From Bauldia sp. (GTDB lineage: Bacteria > Pseudomonadota > Alphaproteobacteria > Rhizobiales > Kaistiaceae), in the NCBI GenBank assembly GCA_026126025.1, contig JAHCJZ010000003.1, positions 1-64,000 on the forward strand: 64,000 bases of DNA, given 5' to 3'. The notes under the pieces are model-generated. The model did no database searches and was not told the origin of the DNA. It saw nothing but the letters and a program-made list of their open reading frames with translations. The translations under genes were made by a program, and so were the position numbers. Below, in pieces: positions 1 to 8,930 of the stretch. The first letter of the stretch is position 1; each line of letters opens with the position of its first letter.

Positions 1-126
1 CTTGCGGGGAGGTCGAAGGTCGCGAAGCGAGCTTCGGGAGGGGGTGCTGACTCCCGGTATGCCACTGCGTCAGCACCCCTCCCCGAAATGCTTCGCATTT
101 CGACCCTCCCGCAAGGGGAGGGTTGA
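1..126. repeat. Large palindromic intergenic repeat, family A (left edge cut by window)
   Basis: Two arms of about 48 bases (1-50 and 69-116) are near-perfect inverted copies, separated by a short spacer. Each arm carries an inner small palindrome around the CGAAGC-type core. A closely related copy lies at 10974-11120 and a fragment at 38493-38518. It sits downstream of pdxH, between genes. It has no coding potential that I trust and looks like a dispersed palindromic element whose transcript would fold into a long hairpin. Confidence 0.75.
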
Positions 127-153
127 AGCAGAGCTGATGCCGATCCGACATCG

Positions 154-750
154 TCAGGGGTGGAGCCGGGTGCCGGTCCAGCCGCCGTCGGTGCGGGTGA
201 AGAGGATGCGCTCGTGGAGGCGGTGGGGGCGGTCTTCCCAGAGCTCGATCTCGCGCGGCGCGAGGCGATAGCCGACCCAGTGTTCCGGCCGTGGCACCGG
301 GCCTTCGCCGAACTCCGCGACGTAGCGGGCGACCGCCTCCTCGAGCTCGGCGCGGGCGGCGAGCGGCGCGCTCTGCCGGCTCGCCCAGGCGCCGATGCGG
401 CTCTCGCGGGGCCTGCTGGCGAAATAGGCGTCGGCCTCCTCGACGCTGGCGGACGAAACGCTGCCGCGCACCCGCACCTGCCGGCGCAGCGTCTTCCAGT
501 GGAACAGCAGGGCCGCCTCCGGCCGTGCGGCGAGCTGCCGCCCCTTGGCGCTGCCGCGATTGCTGTAGAAGACGAAGCCCCGGTCGTCGAAATCCTTCAG
601 GAGAACGATTCGTGCGTCCGGGCGCCCGTCCGGATCGACCGTCGCCAGCGTCATGGCGCCGGGGTCGTTCGGTTCGGAGGCCTCCGCTTCCGTCAGCCAG
701 GCGGCAAACAGAGCGAGCGGGTCGACATTGGGGGCGAAGTCAGGTTTCAT
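154..750 (-). CDS. pdxH: Pyridoxamine 5'-phosphate oxidase
   Basis: The 198-residue protein matches the usual length of PdxH, the FMN enzyme that oxidises pyridoxamine or pyridoxine 5'-phosphate to pyridoxal 5'-phosphate, the last step of vitamin B6 synthesis and salvage. Visible family marks are the N-terminal VLLKDFDDRGFVFYSN block, the SRxSxIGAWASRQS FMN/substrate region, the EHWVGYRL block, the EIELWEDRPHRLHERI stretch and the terminal RLHP. It is transcribed away from the lipoprotein gene at 854; the 103-base divergent spacer must hold both promoters. Neighbourhood with a DnaJ-type gene is common in Hyphomicrobiales. The start is the only ATG consistent with the family N-terminus. Confidence 0.96.
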   Translation of the reverse strand: MKPDFAPNVDPLALFAAWLTEAEASEPNDPGAMTLATVDPDGRPDARIVLLKDFDDRGFVFYSNRGSAKGRQLAARPEAALLFHWKTLRRQVRVRGSVSSASVEEADAYFASRPRESRIGAWASRQSAPLAARAELEEAVARYVAEFGEGPVPRPEHWVGYRLAPREIELWEDRPHRLHERILFTRTDGGWTGTRLHP

Positions 751-853
751 TAACGCAAGGTTCCGATAGTGGAGTCGCCGGGGGGCGCCGAGGGCAATAT
801 CGATGGTGCGTTGCGTTTCTGCAACAGCCGGTCTCAGCCGGCTGAGGGGTGAA

Positions 854-1261
854 GTGTTGCGTCGCGTGCTGCCCCTCGCGGCCGTCCTTGCCCTTGCCGG
901 CTGCGCCAGCAGCGGCGTCCCCTCCCCGGCCGTCGAGCCCGAACCCGCGCCGGTCGAAGCGGCGCCGATCGTCGGCTATGCCAGCGCCGTCGATCCCAGC
1001 GACTGGGCCGCCATCGAGGAAATTGCCGCCGAGGCTTTCGCCGGCGGCGCCGACGTGTCCTGGTACAATCCGCTGACCGGGACCGGCGGCACGCTGTCGC
1101 CGCTGGCGATCCCCGCCGCGGGCGGCGCCGGATGCCGCAGCTTCGCGGTCACCATGAGCGACTGGTCGGGCGTTCGCCGCTATCGCGGCGAGGCGTGCCG
1201 CAACGAAGCCGGCGAGTGGCGGATCGTCGCGGCGTCGCCCGAGGATTCCGAAGTCCTCTGA
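854..1261 (+). CDS. Small outer-membrane-type lipoprotein, surface antigen-like
   Basis: The GTG at 854 follows a GAGGGG ribosome site and gives a short signal peptide (residues 1-17) ending in the lipobox LAGC, so the mature protein should be acylated on that cysteine. The upstream ATG at 803 would add residues unlike a signal sequence. The mature part (about 118 residues) has a Pro/Glu-rich linker and then a block with WYNPLTGTGGTLSPL and C-R-S-F, which resembles the RT0821/Lpp0805 (17-kDa surface antigen-like) family. Function is unknown; an envelope location is inferred from the lipobox. Confidence 0.75.
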   Translation: MLRRVLPLAAVLALAGCASSGVPSPAVEPEPAPVEAAPIVGYASAVDPSDWAAIEEIAAEAFAGGADVSWYNPLTGTGGTLSPLAIPAAGGAGCRSFAVTMSDWSGVRRYRGEACRNEAGEWRIVAASPEDSEVL

Positions 1262-1355
1262 CGCCGTGCGCGGCTGCTGGAATCCGTTCCCGGGCACGAC
1301 CATATTTCGGCCTGAAACGTTACGGGTATTCCGCCCGAACGGATAAGGTTGCCGC

Positions 1356-2315
1356 ATGCGCGATCCCTATGACGTCCTCGGCATCGCCCGAACCGCCAGC
1401 CATGCGGACGTGAAGAAGGCGTTCCGCCGGCTCGCGAAGAAATATCACCCCGACCAGAACCCCGAGGACAAGAAGGCCAAGGAGCGCTTCTCGGAGATCA
1501 ACGACGCGTACGAGATCCTGGGCGACGAGACCAAGCGCGCCCAGTTCGACCGCGGCGAGATCGGCGCCGACGGCAAGCCGCGCTTCCAGGGCTTCGAAGG
1601 CTTCGGCGCGGGCGGTGGCGGGTTCCGCGCCGGCGAGGCCCGGTCGGGCGGCTTCGGCTTCGGCACCCGCCAGGGTCCGGGCGCCGCGGGCTACGACGAC
1701 ATCCTGTCGGACATTCTCGGCGGCGGTTTCACCCGCACCGGCCGCACCCGGACCGGCCGCGCCGAAAGCGCCGCCCCGCGCGGCGGCGACGTCACGGCGC
1801 AGCTGGCCGTCACGCTCGAGCAGCTGGCGCGTAGCGAGAAGGTGCGCGTCGACCTTCCGACCGGCAAGACGGTGGAGATGGCGCTTCCGGCCGGCACCCG
1901 GTCGGGACAGACGATCCGCCTCAAGGGCCAGGGCCACGCCTCGCTCCTCGGCGGTGCGCCGGGCGATGCGCTGGTGACGGTCGAATTCGTGCCGCACCCG
2001 CTGTTCCGCATCGACGGCGATGCGCTTCGCCTCGATCTCCCGGTCTCGCTCGACGTGGCGGTGCTCGGCGGCAAGGTGCGGGTGGAAACGCTCGACGGAC
2101 CGGTGACGATGACGATCCCGCCGCGGTCGCGCGGCGCGCGGGCGCTGCGGCTGAAGGGCAAGGGCCTGCCGCGCGCGGGAGGCGATCGCGGCGACCTCCT
2201 GGTAACGCCGAGCATCGTGCTGCCCGAGCAGCCCGACCCCGAGCTCGAGGCGCTGATGCGCCGCTGGCGCGAGGAAGGCCGCGGCGAACCGCGCCCGGGC
2301 GAAGTGGAGATTTAG
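1356..2315 (+). CDS. DnaJ C-terminal domain protein (CbpA-type J-protein)
   Basis: The 319-residue protein is a class-B J-protein, a co-chaperone that stimulates the ATPase of DnaK. The J domain covers about residues 1-66, with the HPD triplet at 31-33. A Gly/Phe-rich stretch follows at about 75-125, then two beta-sandwich client-binding domains (about 135-300). The four CxxCxGxG zinc repeats of true DnaJ are absent, so this resembles CbpA rather than the canonical dnaJ, which should lie elsewhere. It converges with the brnA gene and overlaps its end by 4 bases. Confidence 0.92.
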   Translation: MRDPYDVLGIARTASHADVKKAFRRLAKKYHPDQNPEDKKAKERFSEINDAYEILGDETKRAQFDRGEIGADGKPRFQGFEGFGAGGGGFRAGEARSGGFGFGTRQGPGAAGYDDILSDILGGGFTRTGRTRTGRAESAAPRGGDVTAQLAVTLEQLARSEKVRVDLPTGKTVEMALPAGTRSGQTIRLKGQGHASLLGGAPGDALVTVEFVPHPLFRIDGDALRLDLPVSLDVAVLGGKVRVETLDGPVTMTIPPRSRGARALRLKGKGLPRAGGDRGDLLVTPSIVLPEQPDPELEALMRRWREEGRGEPRPGEVEI

Positions 2316-2584
2316 AGCTTCCGCGATGCCACCGCTCGTTCCAGGGTCTCGCGGATGAACCGTTGATACGGGACGCCGCGCCGCTCCGCTGCCGCCTTCA
2401 CCGCATCGAGCAGGCCCTTCGGCATGCGCATATTGACCTGTTCGCTCTTGGCCTGAAACTCGAACCGCGGGCTGACGAACCCGGACAGGTCATACTCGGA
2501 CAGGTCGGCTTCCGCCGTGAACGCCTCGGCCTCCCCGTCGGTCTTGATCCGCGGCAGCGCCTTAAGTTTCGCTCTGCTGCTCAT
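2312..2584 (-). CDS. brnA: CopG/BrnA-type antitoxin
   Basis: This 90-residue protein, started at the ATG (2582-2584), ends in a ribbon-helix-helix-like segment (VNMRMPKGLLDAVKAAAER followed by GVPYQRFIRETLERAV), typical of CopG-family antitoxins paired with BrnT. The first half is charged and probably disordered, as expected for the toxin-neutralising part. It follows the toxin gene and overlaps its end by 23 bases, so the two are translationally coupled. Such antitoxins usually repress their own promoter; a candidate operator lies at 2890-2903. The longer in-frame start at 2620 would read through toxin sequence and is less likely. Confidence 0.82.
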   Translation of the reverse strand: MSSRAKLKALPRIKTDGEAEAFTAEADLSEYDLSGFVSPRFEFQAKSEQVNMRMPKGLLDAVKAAAERRGVPYQRFIRETLERAVASRKL

Positions 2585-2879
2585 AGCGTCGTATCTCCTT
2601 CCCGTGCATGTACCGGGCACTGATCGGTCTCACGAACGTACCCGTTTCGCGCTCGCGCAGCGTGAAGACAAGAAACACGTAGCGGCCCGCTTCGGTGGCG
2701 CCGATTGCATGAAACCGCTCCTCGGCTTCCGAGTGCGCGGGGTCCGGCCGCACCCGCACGCGATTCTCGAGGAACAGTGCTTCGATCTCCGCCAGCGACA
2801 CTCCGTGCCGCTGGCATTTGTCGCGGTTGCCCTGATCCCATTCGATGCCGGCAATGGCGATGGGATGATCATGCGTCAT
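2562..2879 (-). CDS. brnT: BrnT-family toxin (RelE-like ribonuclease)
   Basis: The 105-residue protein shows the BrnT pattern: an N-terminal GIEWDQGNRDKCQRHGV block, a central VRVRPDP segment, AGRYVFLVFTLRE, and the C-terminal RPISARYMHGKEIRRYE motif with the conserved Arg, His and Lys. BrnT toxins are RelE-fold RNases that block translation and are neutralised by BrnA. The gene comes first in the pair, as is normal for brnTA. The operon is small, isolated and points against the flanking dnaJ-type gene, a typical arrangement for a mobile toxin-antitoxin unit. Confidence 0.88.
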   Translation of the reverse strand: MTHDHPIAIAGIEWDQGNRDKCQRHGVSLAEIEALFLENRVRVRPDPAHSEAEERFHAIGATEAGRYVFLVFTLRERETGTFVRPISARYMHGKEIRRYEQQSET

Positions 2880-2881
2880 GG

Positions 2882-2909
2882 ACTACACAAATGTCTATAC
2901 ATTGGTCAA
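2882..2909 (-). promoter_or_regulatory. Candidate brnTA promoter with internal dyad operator
   Basis: On the minus strand TTGACC (2904-2909) and TGTAGT (2882-2887) are 16 bases apart, and a perfect dyad AATGT-N4-ACATT (2890-2903) fills the spacer. This is where an autorepressing BrnTA complex would be expected to bind. The -10 so placed leaves almost no leader before the toxin ATG at 2879; an alternative -10, TATAGA at 2894-2899, would leave a short one. The dyad is clear; the promoter reading is inferred. Confidence 0.5.
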
Positions 2910-2972
2910 CCTGCCCGTCAGTGAATCGGGTATCACCGTGCGATCGCATTCGGCCAGGCTGGGTGACATCCG

Positions 2973-3947
2973 CTACGCCTTTGCCGCGGCGCGGCGGAGG
3001 CGGTCGTTGATCGCCTCGCCGAGGCCGTGGTCGGGAATGGGCATTGCCGCGATCGGGGCGCCGACCGCTTCGAGCCGCCGGAGAGCGGTAAAGAGGCTGG
3101 CGGCCGCCTCGACCAGATCCCCCGTCTCGCTGAGATTCACGATCGCCTTCGCCATGTCCGATCCGGGGAGGAACTCCGGGCCGAAGCCGAGGAGCGATTC
3201 CCCGGACCGCACGTCTGTCGCCGCCAGGCGCAGCGGCACGGCCGGGGCATAGTGCTGCGCCAGCATGCCGGGGCCGGCTACTGCCGCGTCCGCGGCGGGG
3301 TTGACCAGCGCCCGGCCGAGGACGGCTTCGATGTCGGTGCGAGGGATACCGCCGGGCCGCAATAGCACCGGCTCGGGACCGGCGAGGCCGATCACCGTGG
3401 ATTCGACCCCCACCGGAGCCGCGCCGGCGTCGAGGATCACCGCGACGGCGTCGCCGAGATCGTCCGCGACGTGATACGCCAGCGTCGGGCTGACATGGCC
3501 AGACCGGTTGGCGCTCGGCGCCGCGAGCGCCATCCCCGACGCGGCGATGAGGTCGCGGGCGACCGGGTGCGCGGGAACGCGGACCGCGAGCGTCGGCAGC
3601 CCGGCGGTCGCGAGGTCGGCGACGGGCGCGCCCGGCCGCCGCGGTGCGACCAGCGTCAGCGGCCCGGGCCAGAACGCGCGCGCCAGCGCCTGCCCGGCCG
3701 CGCCGAGCTCGATCAGCGTTTCCGCCGCGGCGAGCGAAGCGACATGCACGATGAGCGGGTTGAAGCGCGGGCGGCCTTTCGCGGCGAAGATGCGCGCCAC
3801 CGCCGCGCCATCCGCGGCATTGGCCGCGAGGCCGTAGACCGTCTCGGTCGGCATCCCCACCAATTGCCCGGCGCGCAGCGCCTCCACTGCCGTGGCAAGA
3901 CCTGCGGCGCGCGGGGCTTCCCGGCTCATGTCGAAGATTGCGGTCAC
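2973..3947 (-). CDS. tsaC: L-threonylcarbamoyladenylate synthase (Sua5/YwlC/YrdC family)
   Basis: The protein makes threonylcarbamoyl-AMP from threonine, bicarbonate and ATP for the t6A37 modification of ANN-decoding tRNAs. The YrdC domain occupies about residues 15-205, with TETVYGL and KGRPRFNPL, and the [11 protein letters not shown] nucleotide-binding block. The rest (about 210-324) is the Sua5 C-terminal domain, beginning at the [10 protein letters not shown] linker, so this is the long Sua5 form. I place the start at the GTG at 3947, which has an AGAAAG site upstream; the ATG at 3929 is the alternative and has none. The frame stays open far upstream, but that part is antisense to the next gene. 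Confidence 0.92.
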   Translation of the reverse strand: MTAIFDMSREAPRAAGLATAVEALRAGQLVGMPTETVYGLAANAADGAAVARIFAAKGRPRFNPLIVHVASLAAAETLIELGAAGQALARAFWPGPLTLVAPRRPGAPVADLATAGLPTLAVRVPAHPVARDLIAASGMALAAPSANRSGHVSPTLAYHVADDLGDAVAVILDAGAAPVGVESTVIGLAGPEPVLLRPGGIPRTDIEAVLGRALVNPAADAAVAGPGMLAQHYAPAVPLRLAATDVRSGESLLGFGPEFLPGSDMAKAIVNLSETGDLVEAAASLFTALRRLEAVGAPIAAMPIPDHGLGEAINDRLRRAAAKA

Positions 3948-4058
3948 GGCTTTCTGTCTTCGGGGCTTTGCGGACGTGGTCAAGCGCCCGTTCGCGGCTT
4001 GCGCGACGCTCCGACTTCGCCCAAACCTGTCGCCACGCAACGGGGCGGGACTTGTTTC

Positions 4059-4814
4059 ATGTCGGATTTGATCAGGGTCGAGGTTGCCGGACCCGTCCAG
4101 ACGATCCGTTTCGATCGCCCCGAGAAGATGAACGCCCTCAATGGCGAGATGCTCGACGCCGCGGCCGACGCCCTCGTTCTCGGCGAAGGCGACGGCAAAA
4201 TCCGGGTCTTCCTCATCGCCGGCATGCCGGGGGCGTTCACCGAGGGCAGCGACGTCGACGAGCTCCGCGAATATGTCGCGACCGGTGCCGTCACCGCCGC
4301 GACGGTGCGCTTCCTCAAGACGCTCGCAACCGTCGACAAGCCGGTCGTCGCGGCGATCGATGGGCCGGCGCTCGGCATCGGCACCACCCTCCTGTTCCTG
4401 TGCGACCATGTCGTCGCGAGCGAATGGTCGGTGTTCGGTGCCGACCAGGTCGGGCTCGGCCTGCCGCTCGATTCGGCCTCGACCCTCCTCGGCCCGCGGC
4501 TCCTCGGGCATCACCTCGCCTTCGAGCTGCTGGTGATGGGGACTACCTTCGACGCCGGCCGGGCGCGCGAGGCGGGCCTCGTCAACCGCGTGGTGCCGCC
4601 GGAGGAGGTGGAAGACGTCGCGCGCGGGGCGGCGGCGCAGATCGCCAACCGGCCGCCGGAGGCGGTGCGGATGGCACGCCGCCTCATGCTCGGCGACCGT
4701 CGCGACGTCGTCACCCGCATCACCGACGAGGCCGCGGGCTTCCCCAACCTCCAGCGCTCGCCGCATGCATCGGGCGCGCTGCTCCGCCGGCTCGCCGGCG
4801 AGACCGCCGACTAG
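4059..4814 (+). CDS. Enoyl-CoA hydratase/isomerase family protein
   Basis: The 251-residue protein has the crotonase fold: [14 protein letters not shown] near the N-terminus, the oxyanion-hole segment [16 protein letters not shown], the second oxyanion block [21 protein letters not shown], and the C-terminal helical part with [12 protein letters not shown]. The usual first catalytic Glu position (P-E before Gly) reads P-L-D here, so isomerase or another crotonase activity is as likely as hydratase. The start at 4059 follows a GGCGGGA site. It overlaps the next gene by one base (TAGTG), so the two are probably co-transcribed. Confidence 0.85.
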   Translation: MSDLIRVEVAGPVQTIRFDRPEKMNALNGEMLDAAADALVLGEGDGKIRVFLIAGMPGAFTEGSDVDELREYVATGAVTAATVRFLKTLATVDKPVVAAIDGPALGIGTTLLFLCDHVVASEWSVFGADQVGLGLPLDSASTLLGPRLLGHHLAFELLVMGTTFDAGRAREAGLVNRVVPPEEVEDVARGAAAQIANRPPEAVRMARRLMLGDRRDVVTRITDEAAGFPNLQRSPHASGALLRRLAGETAD

Positions 4815-5737
4815 TGGCGACCCTCCTTCTGGAGCACCCGGTCTTTGCCGAGCACGTTGTGCCGTCCGGGCATCCGGAGCGCCCGCAGCGTCTCGCCGCC
4901 GTCGCCTCGCGCCTGTCCGCGCCGGCCTTTGCCGGCCTGATCCGCGAACGGGCGCCGAGGGCCGACCTCGCCGCGATCGAGGCGGTCCACGACCCGGCCT
5001 ATGTCGCCGCGATCCAGGAGGCGGTGCCCGAATCGGGGATCGTGATGATCGATTCCGACACCGCCCTCTCGCCGAAGAGCGTCGAGGCGGCGCTTCACGC
5101 CGCCGGCGCGGCGATCGCCGCGGTCGACGCGGTCGTCGCCGGACGCGCGGCGAACGCCTTCTGCGCGGTGCGCCCGCCCGGCCACCACGCCGAGCGCCGG
5201 ACGCCGATGGGCTTCTGTCTCTTCAACAGCGTCGCCGTCGCCGCCCGCCATGCCCAGGCGAAGCATGGCGTCGCGCGGGTGGCGATCGTCGACTGGGACG
5301 TCCACCATGGCAACGGCACGGAGGACATCTTCCGGGAGGACCCCTCGGTGCTCTACGTGTCGACGCATCAGCGCGGCGCCTATCCCGGCACGGGCGATGC
5401 CAGCGAGACCGGAGCCGGCAACATCGTCAACGTGCCGCTCCCGGCGGGCACCGGCAGCGAAGCCTATCGCGCGGCCTTTCTCGAACGGGTCGTGCCGGCC
5501 GTCGATGCCTTCGCGCCGGAGCTCATCCTCATCTCGGCCGGCTTCGACGCCCATTGGGCCGATCCGCTGGCGGCGCTCGAGCTCGACGAAGCGGATTTCG
5601 CCTGGGCGACCAACCGGTTGCGGGAGGTGGCGGACCGCCACAGCGCGGGCCGGATCGTCAGCGTCCTCGAAGGCGGCTACGACCTCGAGGGCCTCGGCGC
5701 GTCTGTGGCGGCCCATGTCGCGGCCCTGATGGCCTGA
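4814..5737 (+). CDS. Histone deacetylase family protein (AcuC/acetylpolyamine amidohydrolase-like)
   Basis: A zinc hydrolase of 307 residues that removes acetyl groups from amines such as acetylated lysines or polyamines. The HDAC signature is complete: GHPERPQRL near the N-terminus, RPPGHHAE with the His pair at 124-125, [10 protein letters not shown] with the metal ligands at 162 and 164, [12 protein letters not shown] with the second Asp ligand, and EGGYDLEGL with the transition-state Tyr. The start is a GTG that shares its G with the stop of the preceding crotonase gene, implying coupling. The true substrate cannot be told from sequence. Confidence 0.9.
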   Translation: MATLLLEHPVFAEHVVPSGHPERPQRLAAVASRLSAPAFAGLIRERAPRADLAAIEAVHDPAYVAAIQEAVPESGIVMIDSDTALSPKSVEAALHAAGAAIAAVDAVVAGRAANAFCAVRPPGHHAERRTPMGFCLFNSVAVAARHAQAKHGVARVAIVDWDVHHGNGTEDIFREDPSVLYVSTHQRGAYPGTGDASETGAGNIVNVPLPAGTGSEAYRAAFLERVVPAVDAFAPELILISAGFDAHWADPLAALELDEADFAWATNRLREVADRHSAGRIVSVLEGGYDLEGLGASVAAHVAALMA

Positions 5738-5785
5738 GGCATACTGCGCTTGCTACCGGCGGGGCGCAGCGCCTAAGTAGCGGCG

Positions 5786-6034
5786 ATGGCAGACACCCTT
5801 CCGCCGATTGCCGACCTCACCTTCGAGAAGGCGCTCGCCGAGCTGGAGCAGATCGTCGGCCGGCTCGAGCGCGGCGACGTGCCGCTGGCCGAGTCGATCG
5901 CGATCTATGAGCGCGGCGAGGCGCTGAAGCAGCGCTGCGAGACCCTGCTCAAGGAGGCCGAGGCGCGCGTCGAGAAGATCCGCCTCGGCGGTGACGGCCG
6001 GCCGGCCGGGGTCGAGCCGCTCGACGGCGCCTGA
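5786..6034 (+). CDS. xseB: Exodeoxyribonuclease VII small subunit
   Basis: The 82-residue protein has the XseB pattern ([39 protein letters not shown] in outline, here spread over residues 12-50). With XseA it degrades single-stranded DNA in both directions. Length and helical-hairpin composition fit the family. It sits directly upstream of dxs, a neighbourhood found in many proteobacteria (xseB-ispA-dxs), although ispA is missing here. A strong stem-loop follows its stop codon. Confidence 0.93.
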   Translation: MADTLPPIADLTFEKALAELEQIVGRLERGDVPLAESIAIYERGEALKQRCETLLKEAEARVEKIRLGGDGRPAGVEPLDGA

Positions 6035-6037
6035 CCC

Positions 6038-6060
6038 GCCATCCGGCTTTACCGGATGGC
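6038..6060 (+). terminator. Stem-loop after xseB
   Basis: A 9-base perfect stem, GCCATCCGG with CCGGATGGC, encloses a 5-base loop right after the xseB stop. No T run follows, so it may act as a weak or factor-assisted terminator, or as an RNA-processing or stabilising hairpin ahead of dxs. Confidence 0.5.
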
Positions 6061-6141
6061 AAGGCCGAGCGCTGCAGCCTTCCGGTTTGCGTCGCAATGG
6101 CGCGTCATGTAACCCTCGCCGCGACCAACCGGTGACATTCC

Positions 6142-8082
6142 TTGACGAATCTCCCGTCGACCCCGCTCCTCGACAAGGCCGCGACGCCGGGAGATTTGCG
6201 CCGCCTTCCTGAAGCCGACCTGCCGGCGCTCGCCGAAGAGGTCCGCGCCGAGCTGATCGACGCGGTCTCCGTCACCGGCGGCCATCTTGGCGCCGGCCTC
6301 GGCGTGGTCGAGCTGACGGTTGCGCTCCACTATGTCTTCGATACGCCGCGCGACCGGCTGATCTGGGACGTCGGCCATCAGGCCTATCCGCACAAGATCC
6401 TGACCGGGCGCCGCGACCGCATCCGTACGCTCCGCCAGCCCGGCGGCCTCTCCGGCTTTACCCAGCGCTCGGAGAGCGCCTACGACCCGTTCGGCACGGC
6501 CCATGCCTCGACGTCGATCTCCGCCGGGCTCGGCATGGCGGTGGCGCGCGACCTCGACGGCGGCGACAACCGCGTCATCTGCGTGATCGGCGACGGCGCG
6601 ATGTCGGCCGGCATGGCCTATGAGGCGATGAACAATGCCGGCCATCTCAAGTCCGACCTCATCGTCATCCTCAACGACAACGACATGTCGATCGCCCCGC
6701 CGGTGGGCGCGATGTCGGCCTATCTGGCGCGGCTGGTGTCGGGCCGGACCTACCGGAAATTCCGGTCGTTCGGGAAGTGGCTGGTCAGCCGCCTGCCCTA
6801 CCGGATCGGCGAGCGGCTTCGCCTGTCGGAGGAATATGCCCGCGGCATCATCCAGCGCGGCGGCACGCTCTTCGAGGAGCTCGGCTTCTACTATGTCGGC
6901 CCGATCGACGGACACAATCTCGACCACCTCCTGCCGATCCTGCGCAACGTGCGCGACATGCGTAACGGGCCGATCCTCGTCCATGTCGTCACCAAGAAGG
7001 GCAAGGGCTATCCACCGGCCGAGAAGGCCGCCGACAAATATCACGGCGTCGGCCGCTTCGACGTGCCGACCGGGCGGCTGGTGCCGGTGGGCAGCAACGC
7101 GCCGTCCTATACGCGCGTCTTCGCCAATGCCCTGATCGCAGAGGCGGAGGCCGACGACAGGATCGTCGCGGTGACGGCGGCGATGCCGACCGGCACCGGG
7201 CTCGATCTCTTCGGCGAGCGGTTCCCGGCGCGGGTGTTCGACGTCGGCATCGCCGAGCAGCATGCCGTCACCTTCGCCGCCGGCCTTGCGACCGAAGGGT
7301 ACAAGCCGTTCTGCGCGATCTACTCGACCTTCCTGCAGCGCGCCTATGACCAGGTGGTCCACGACGTGGCGCTGCAGAACCTCCCGATCCGCTTCGCCGT
7401 CGACCGCGCCGGCTATGTCGGCGCCGACGGGCCGACCCATGCCGGGGCGTTCGACATCACCTATCTCGCGCCGCTGCCGGGCATGGTGCTGATGGCGCCG
7501 TCGGACGAGGCGGAGCTGATGCACATGGTGGCGACGGCGGCGGCGATCGACGACCGACCGTCTGCGTTCCGCTATCCGCGGGCCGACGGCGTCGGCGTCG
7601 ATCTGCCGGAGCGCGGCTCGGTGCTTCCGATCGGCAAAGGCCGCATCCTCCGCGAAGGGGCCAAGGTCGCGATCCTGTCGCTTGGCACGCGCCTCGCCCC
7701 CGCGCTCGCGGCGGCGGAGGAGCTCGATGCGATGGGGCTTTCCGCCACCGTCGCCGATGCGCGCTTCGTCAAGCCGCTCGACACCGACCTCGTGCGCCGC
7801 CTCGCGCAGCAGCACGAGGTGATGCTGACCGTGGAGGAAGGCGCGCAGGGCGGCTTCGGCGCGCATGTGCTGGCCTATCTCGCATCCGCCGGCCTCCTCG
7901 ACAGCGGCCTTCGCATCCGGACGCTGACGCTGCCGGACCGGTTCGACCCGCATGGCCGCCCCGCGGAGATGTATGCCGCCGCCGGCCTCGATCGCCAGGG
8001 CATCGTTTCGGCCGTCCTCACCGCTCTCGGCCGGCCGGACGCAGCAACCTTGGGTCGGCGAAGCCGGGGCGCGACACCCTGA
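6142..8082 (+). CDS. dxs: 1-deoxy-D-xylulose-5-phosphate synthase
   Basis: The 646-residue enzyme condenses pyruvate and glyceraldehyde 3-phosphate, the first step of the MEP isoprenoid pathway, using thiamine diphosphate. Visible are [29 protein letters not shown], the ThDP/Mg motif ([18 protein letters not shown] ... NDNDMSI), the pyrimidine-domain [15 protein letters not shown] and the transketolase C-terminal domain. The start is a TTG at 6142, giving the normal N-terminus TPLLDK; no ATG or GTG in frame fits better. The next genes on this strand are SCO, tlyA and an RNA methyltransferase; dxs-tlyA linkage is usual in this order. Confidence 0.96.
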   Translation: MTNLPSTPLLDKAATPGDLRRLPEADLPALAEEVRAELIDAVSVTGGHLGAGLGVVELTVALHYVFDTPRDRLIWDVGHQAYPHKILTGRRDRIRTLRQPGGLSGFTQRSESAYDPFGTAHASTSISAGLGMAVARDLDGGDNRVICVIGDGAMSAGMAYEAMNNAGHLKSDLIVILNDNDMSIAPPVGAMSAYLARLVSGRTYRKFRSFGKWLVSRLPYRIGERLRLSEEYARGIIQRGGTLFEELGFYYVGPIDGHNLDHLLPILRNVRDMRNGPILVHVVTKKGKGYPPAEKAADKYHGVGRFDVPTGRLVPVGSNAPSYTRVFANALIAEAEADDRIVAVTAAMPTGTGLDLFGERFPARVFDVGIAEQHAVTFAAGLATEGYKPFCAIYSTFLQRAYDQVVHDVALQNLPIRFAVDRAGYVGADGPTHAGAFDITYLAPLPGMVLMAPSDEAELMHMVATAAAIDDRPSAFRYPRADGVGVDLPERGSVLPIGKGRILREGAKVAILSLGTRLAPALAAAEELDAMGLSATVADARFVKPLDTDLVRRLAQQHEVMLTVEEGAQGGFGAHVLAYLASAGLLDSGLRIRTLTLPDRFDPHGRPAEMYAAAGLDRQGIVSAVLTALGRPDAATLGRRSRGATP

Positions 8083-8236
8083 CGCCTCCGCCGGCAAGGC
8101 CGGTATGCTAGGGAGGGACGCTTCCGCCATCGCCTTCCCACCATTGCGCAATCGGGCGTGGTGACCGTTGCAGGCCGGCGATGAAAGCGGGCGCGACCGA
8201 TCCGCTCGCGATCCACCACTGCCAGGCAGACCGCCG

Positions 8237-8905
8237 ATGAACCTCCGCACCGTCCGCTACATCACCTGGGCCGCCGTTGCCCTCGTGCTCGTCGTCGCAG
8301 CCGTCCTGACATGGCGGCTCACCGGCAACACGAATGACGGCCCCGGCGTCGCCACGATCGGCGCGAACTTGACGCCGGACGGCGCCAACGGCGCGCAGGC
8401 GGCCGGCGAAGCGGCCGTGACGATCGGCGGCCCGTTCGCGCTGGTCGACGACACCGGCGCCCCGATCACCGAGGCCGCGTTCACCGGGCAGCCGTCGATG
8501 ATCTTCTTCGGCTTCACCCATTGCCCGGACGTGTGTCCGACCTCGCTCGCCGAAGCCGGCGTCTGGCTCGACGCGCTCGGCGAAGAGGGCGACGCCATCT
8601 CGGTCTTCTTCGTCACGGTCGATCCGGAGCGCGACACCGTTGCGGCGATGTCCGCCTATCTCTCGGTATTCGACCCGCGCATCACCGGCATCACCGGCCC
8701 GGTCGACGACGTCCACGCGATGCTCGACAGCTACCGCGTGGTTTACGAGAAGCTCGATACGGACGAGAACGGCAACTACAACATGCAGCACACCGCCTCG
8801 TTCTATCTCCTCGACGCGGAGGGGAATTTCGACGGCATCATCGGTTACGATGAGGGACAGGACGCGGCGCTGCAGAAGATCCGCGCCCTGATCGCGGAAA
8901 GCTGA
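8237..8905 (+). CDS. SCO1/SenC family copper chaperone
   Basis: A membrane-anchored periplasmic thioredoxin-fold protein of 222 residues. One N-terminal transmembrane segment lies at about 9-28. The copper-binding CPDVC motif is at 96-100, followed by the SCO block VDPERDT, and the third ligand His lies in the NMQHTASFYLLD segment. SCO proteins help load the CuA site of cytochrome c oxidase. Here the gene stands between dxs and tlyA, away from any oxidase genes. The ATG at 8237 is chosen because residues encoded upstream (from a TTG at 8168) do not resemble the family. Confidence 0.9.
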   Translation: MNLRTVRYITWAAVALVLVVAAVLTWRLTGNTNDGPGVATIGANLTPDGANGAQAAGEAAVTIGGPFALVDDTGAPITEAAFTGQPSMIFFGFTHCPDVCPTSLAEAGVWLDALGEEGDAISVFFVTVDPERDTVAAMSAYLSVFDPRITGITGPVDDVHAMLDSYRVVYEKLDTDENGNYNMQHTASFYLLDAEGNFDGIIGYDEGQDAALQKIRALIAES

Positions 8906-8930
8906 GAGCCGCCGGTCCGGCGGTCGCCGG

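Noticed and set aside
1-126. CRISPR-like repeats
   Set aside because: The repeats are single inverted pairs, not regularly spaced direct repeats with unique spacers, and no cas gene is near.
3948-4766. N-terminal extension of tsaC of about 270 codons
   Set aside because: The extension runs antisense through the enoyl-CoA hydratase and does not match the Sua5 family; GTG at 3947 fits length and N-terminus.
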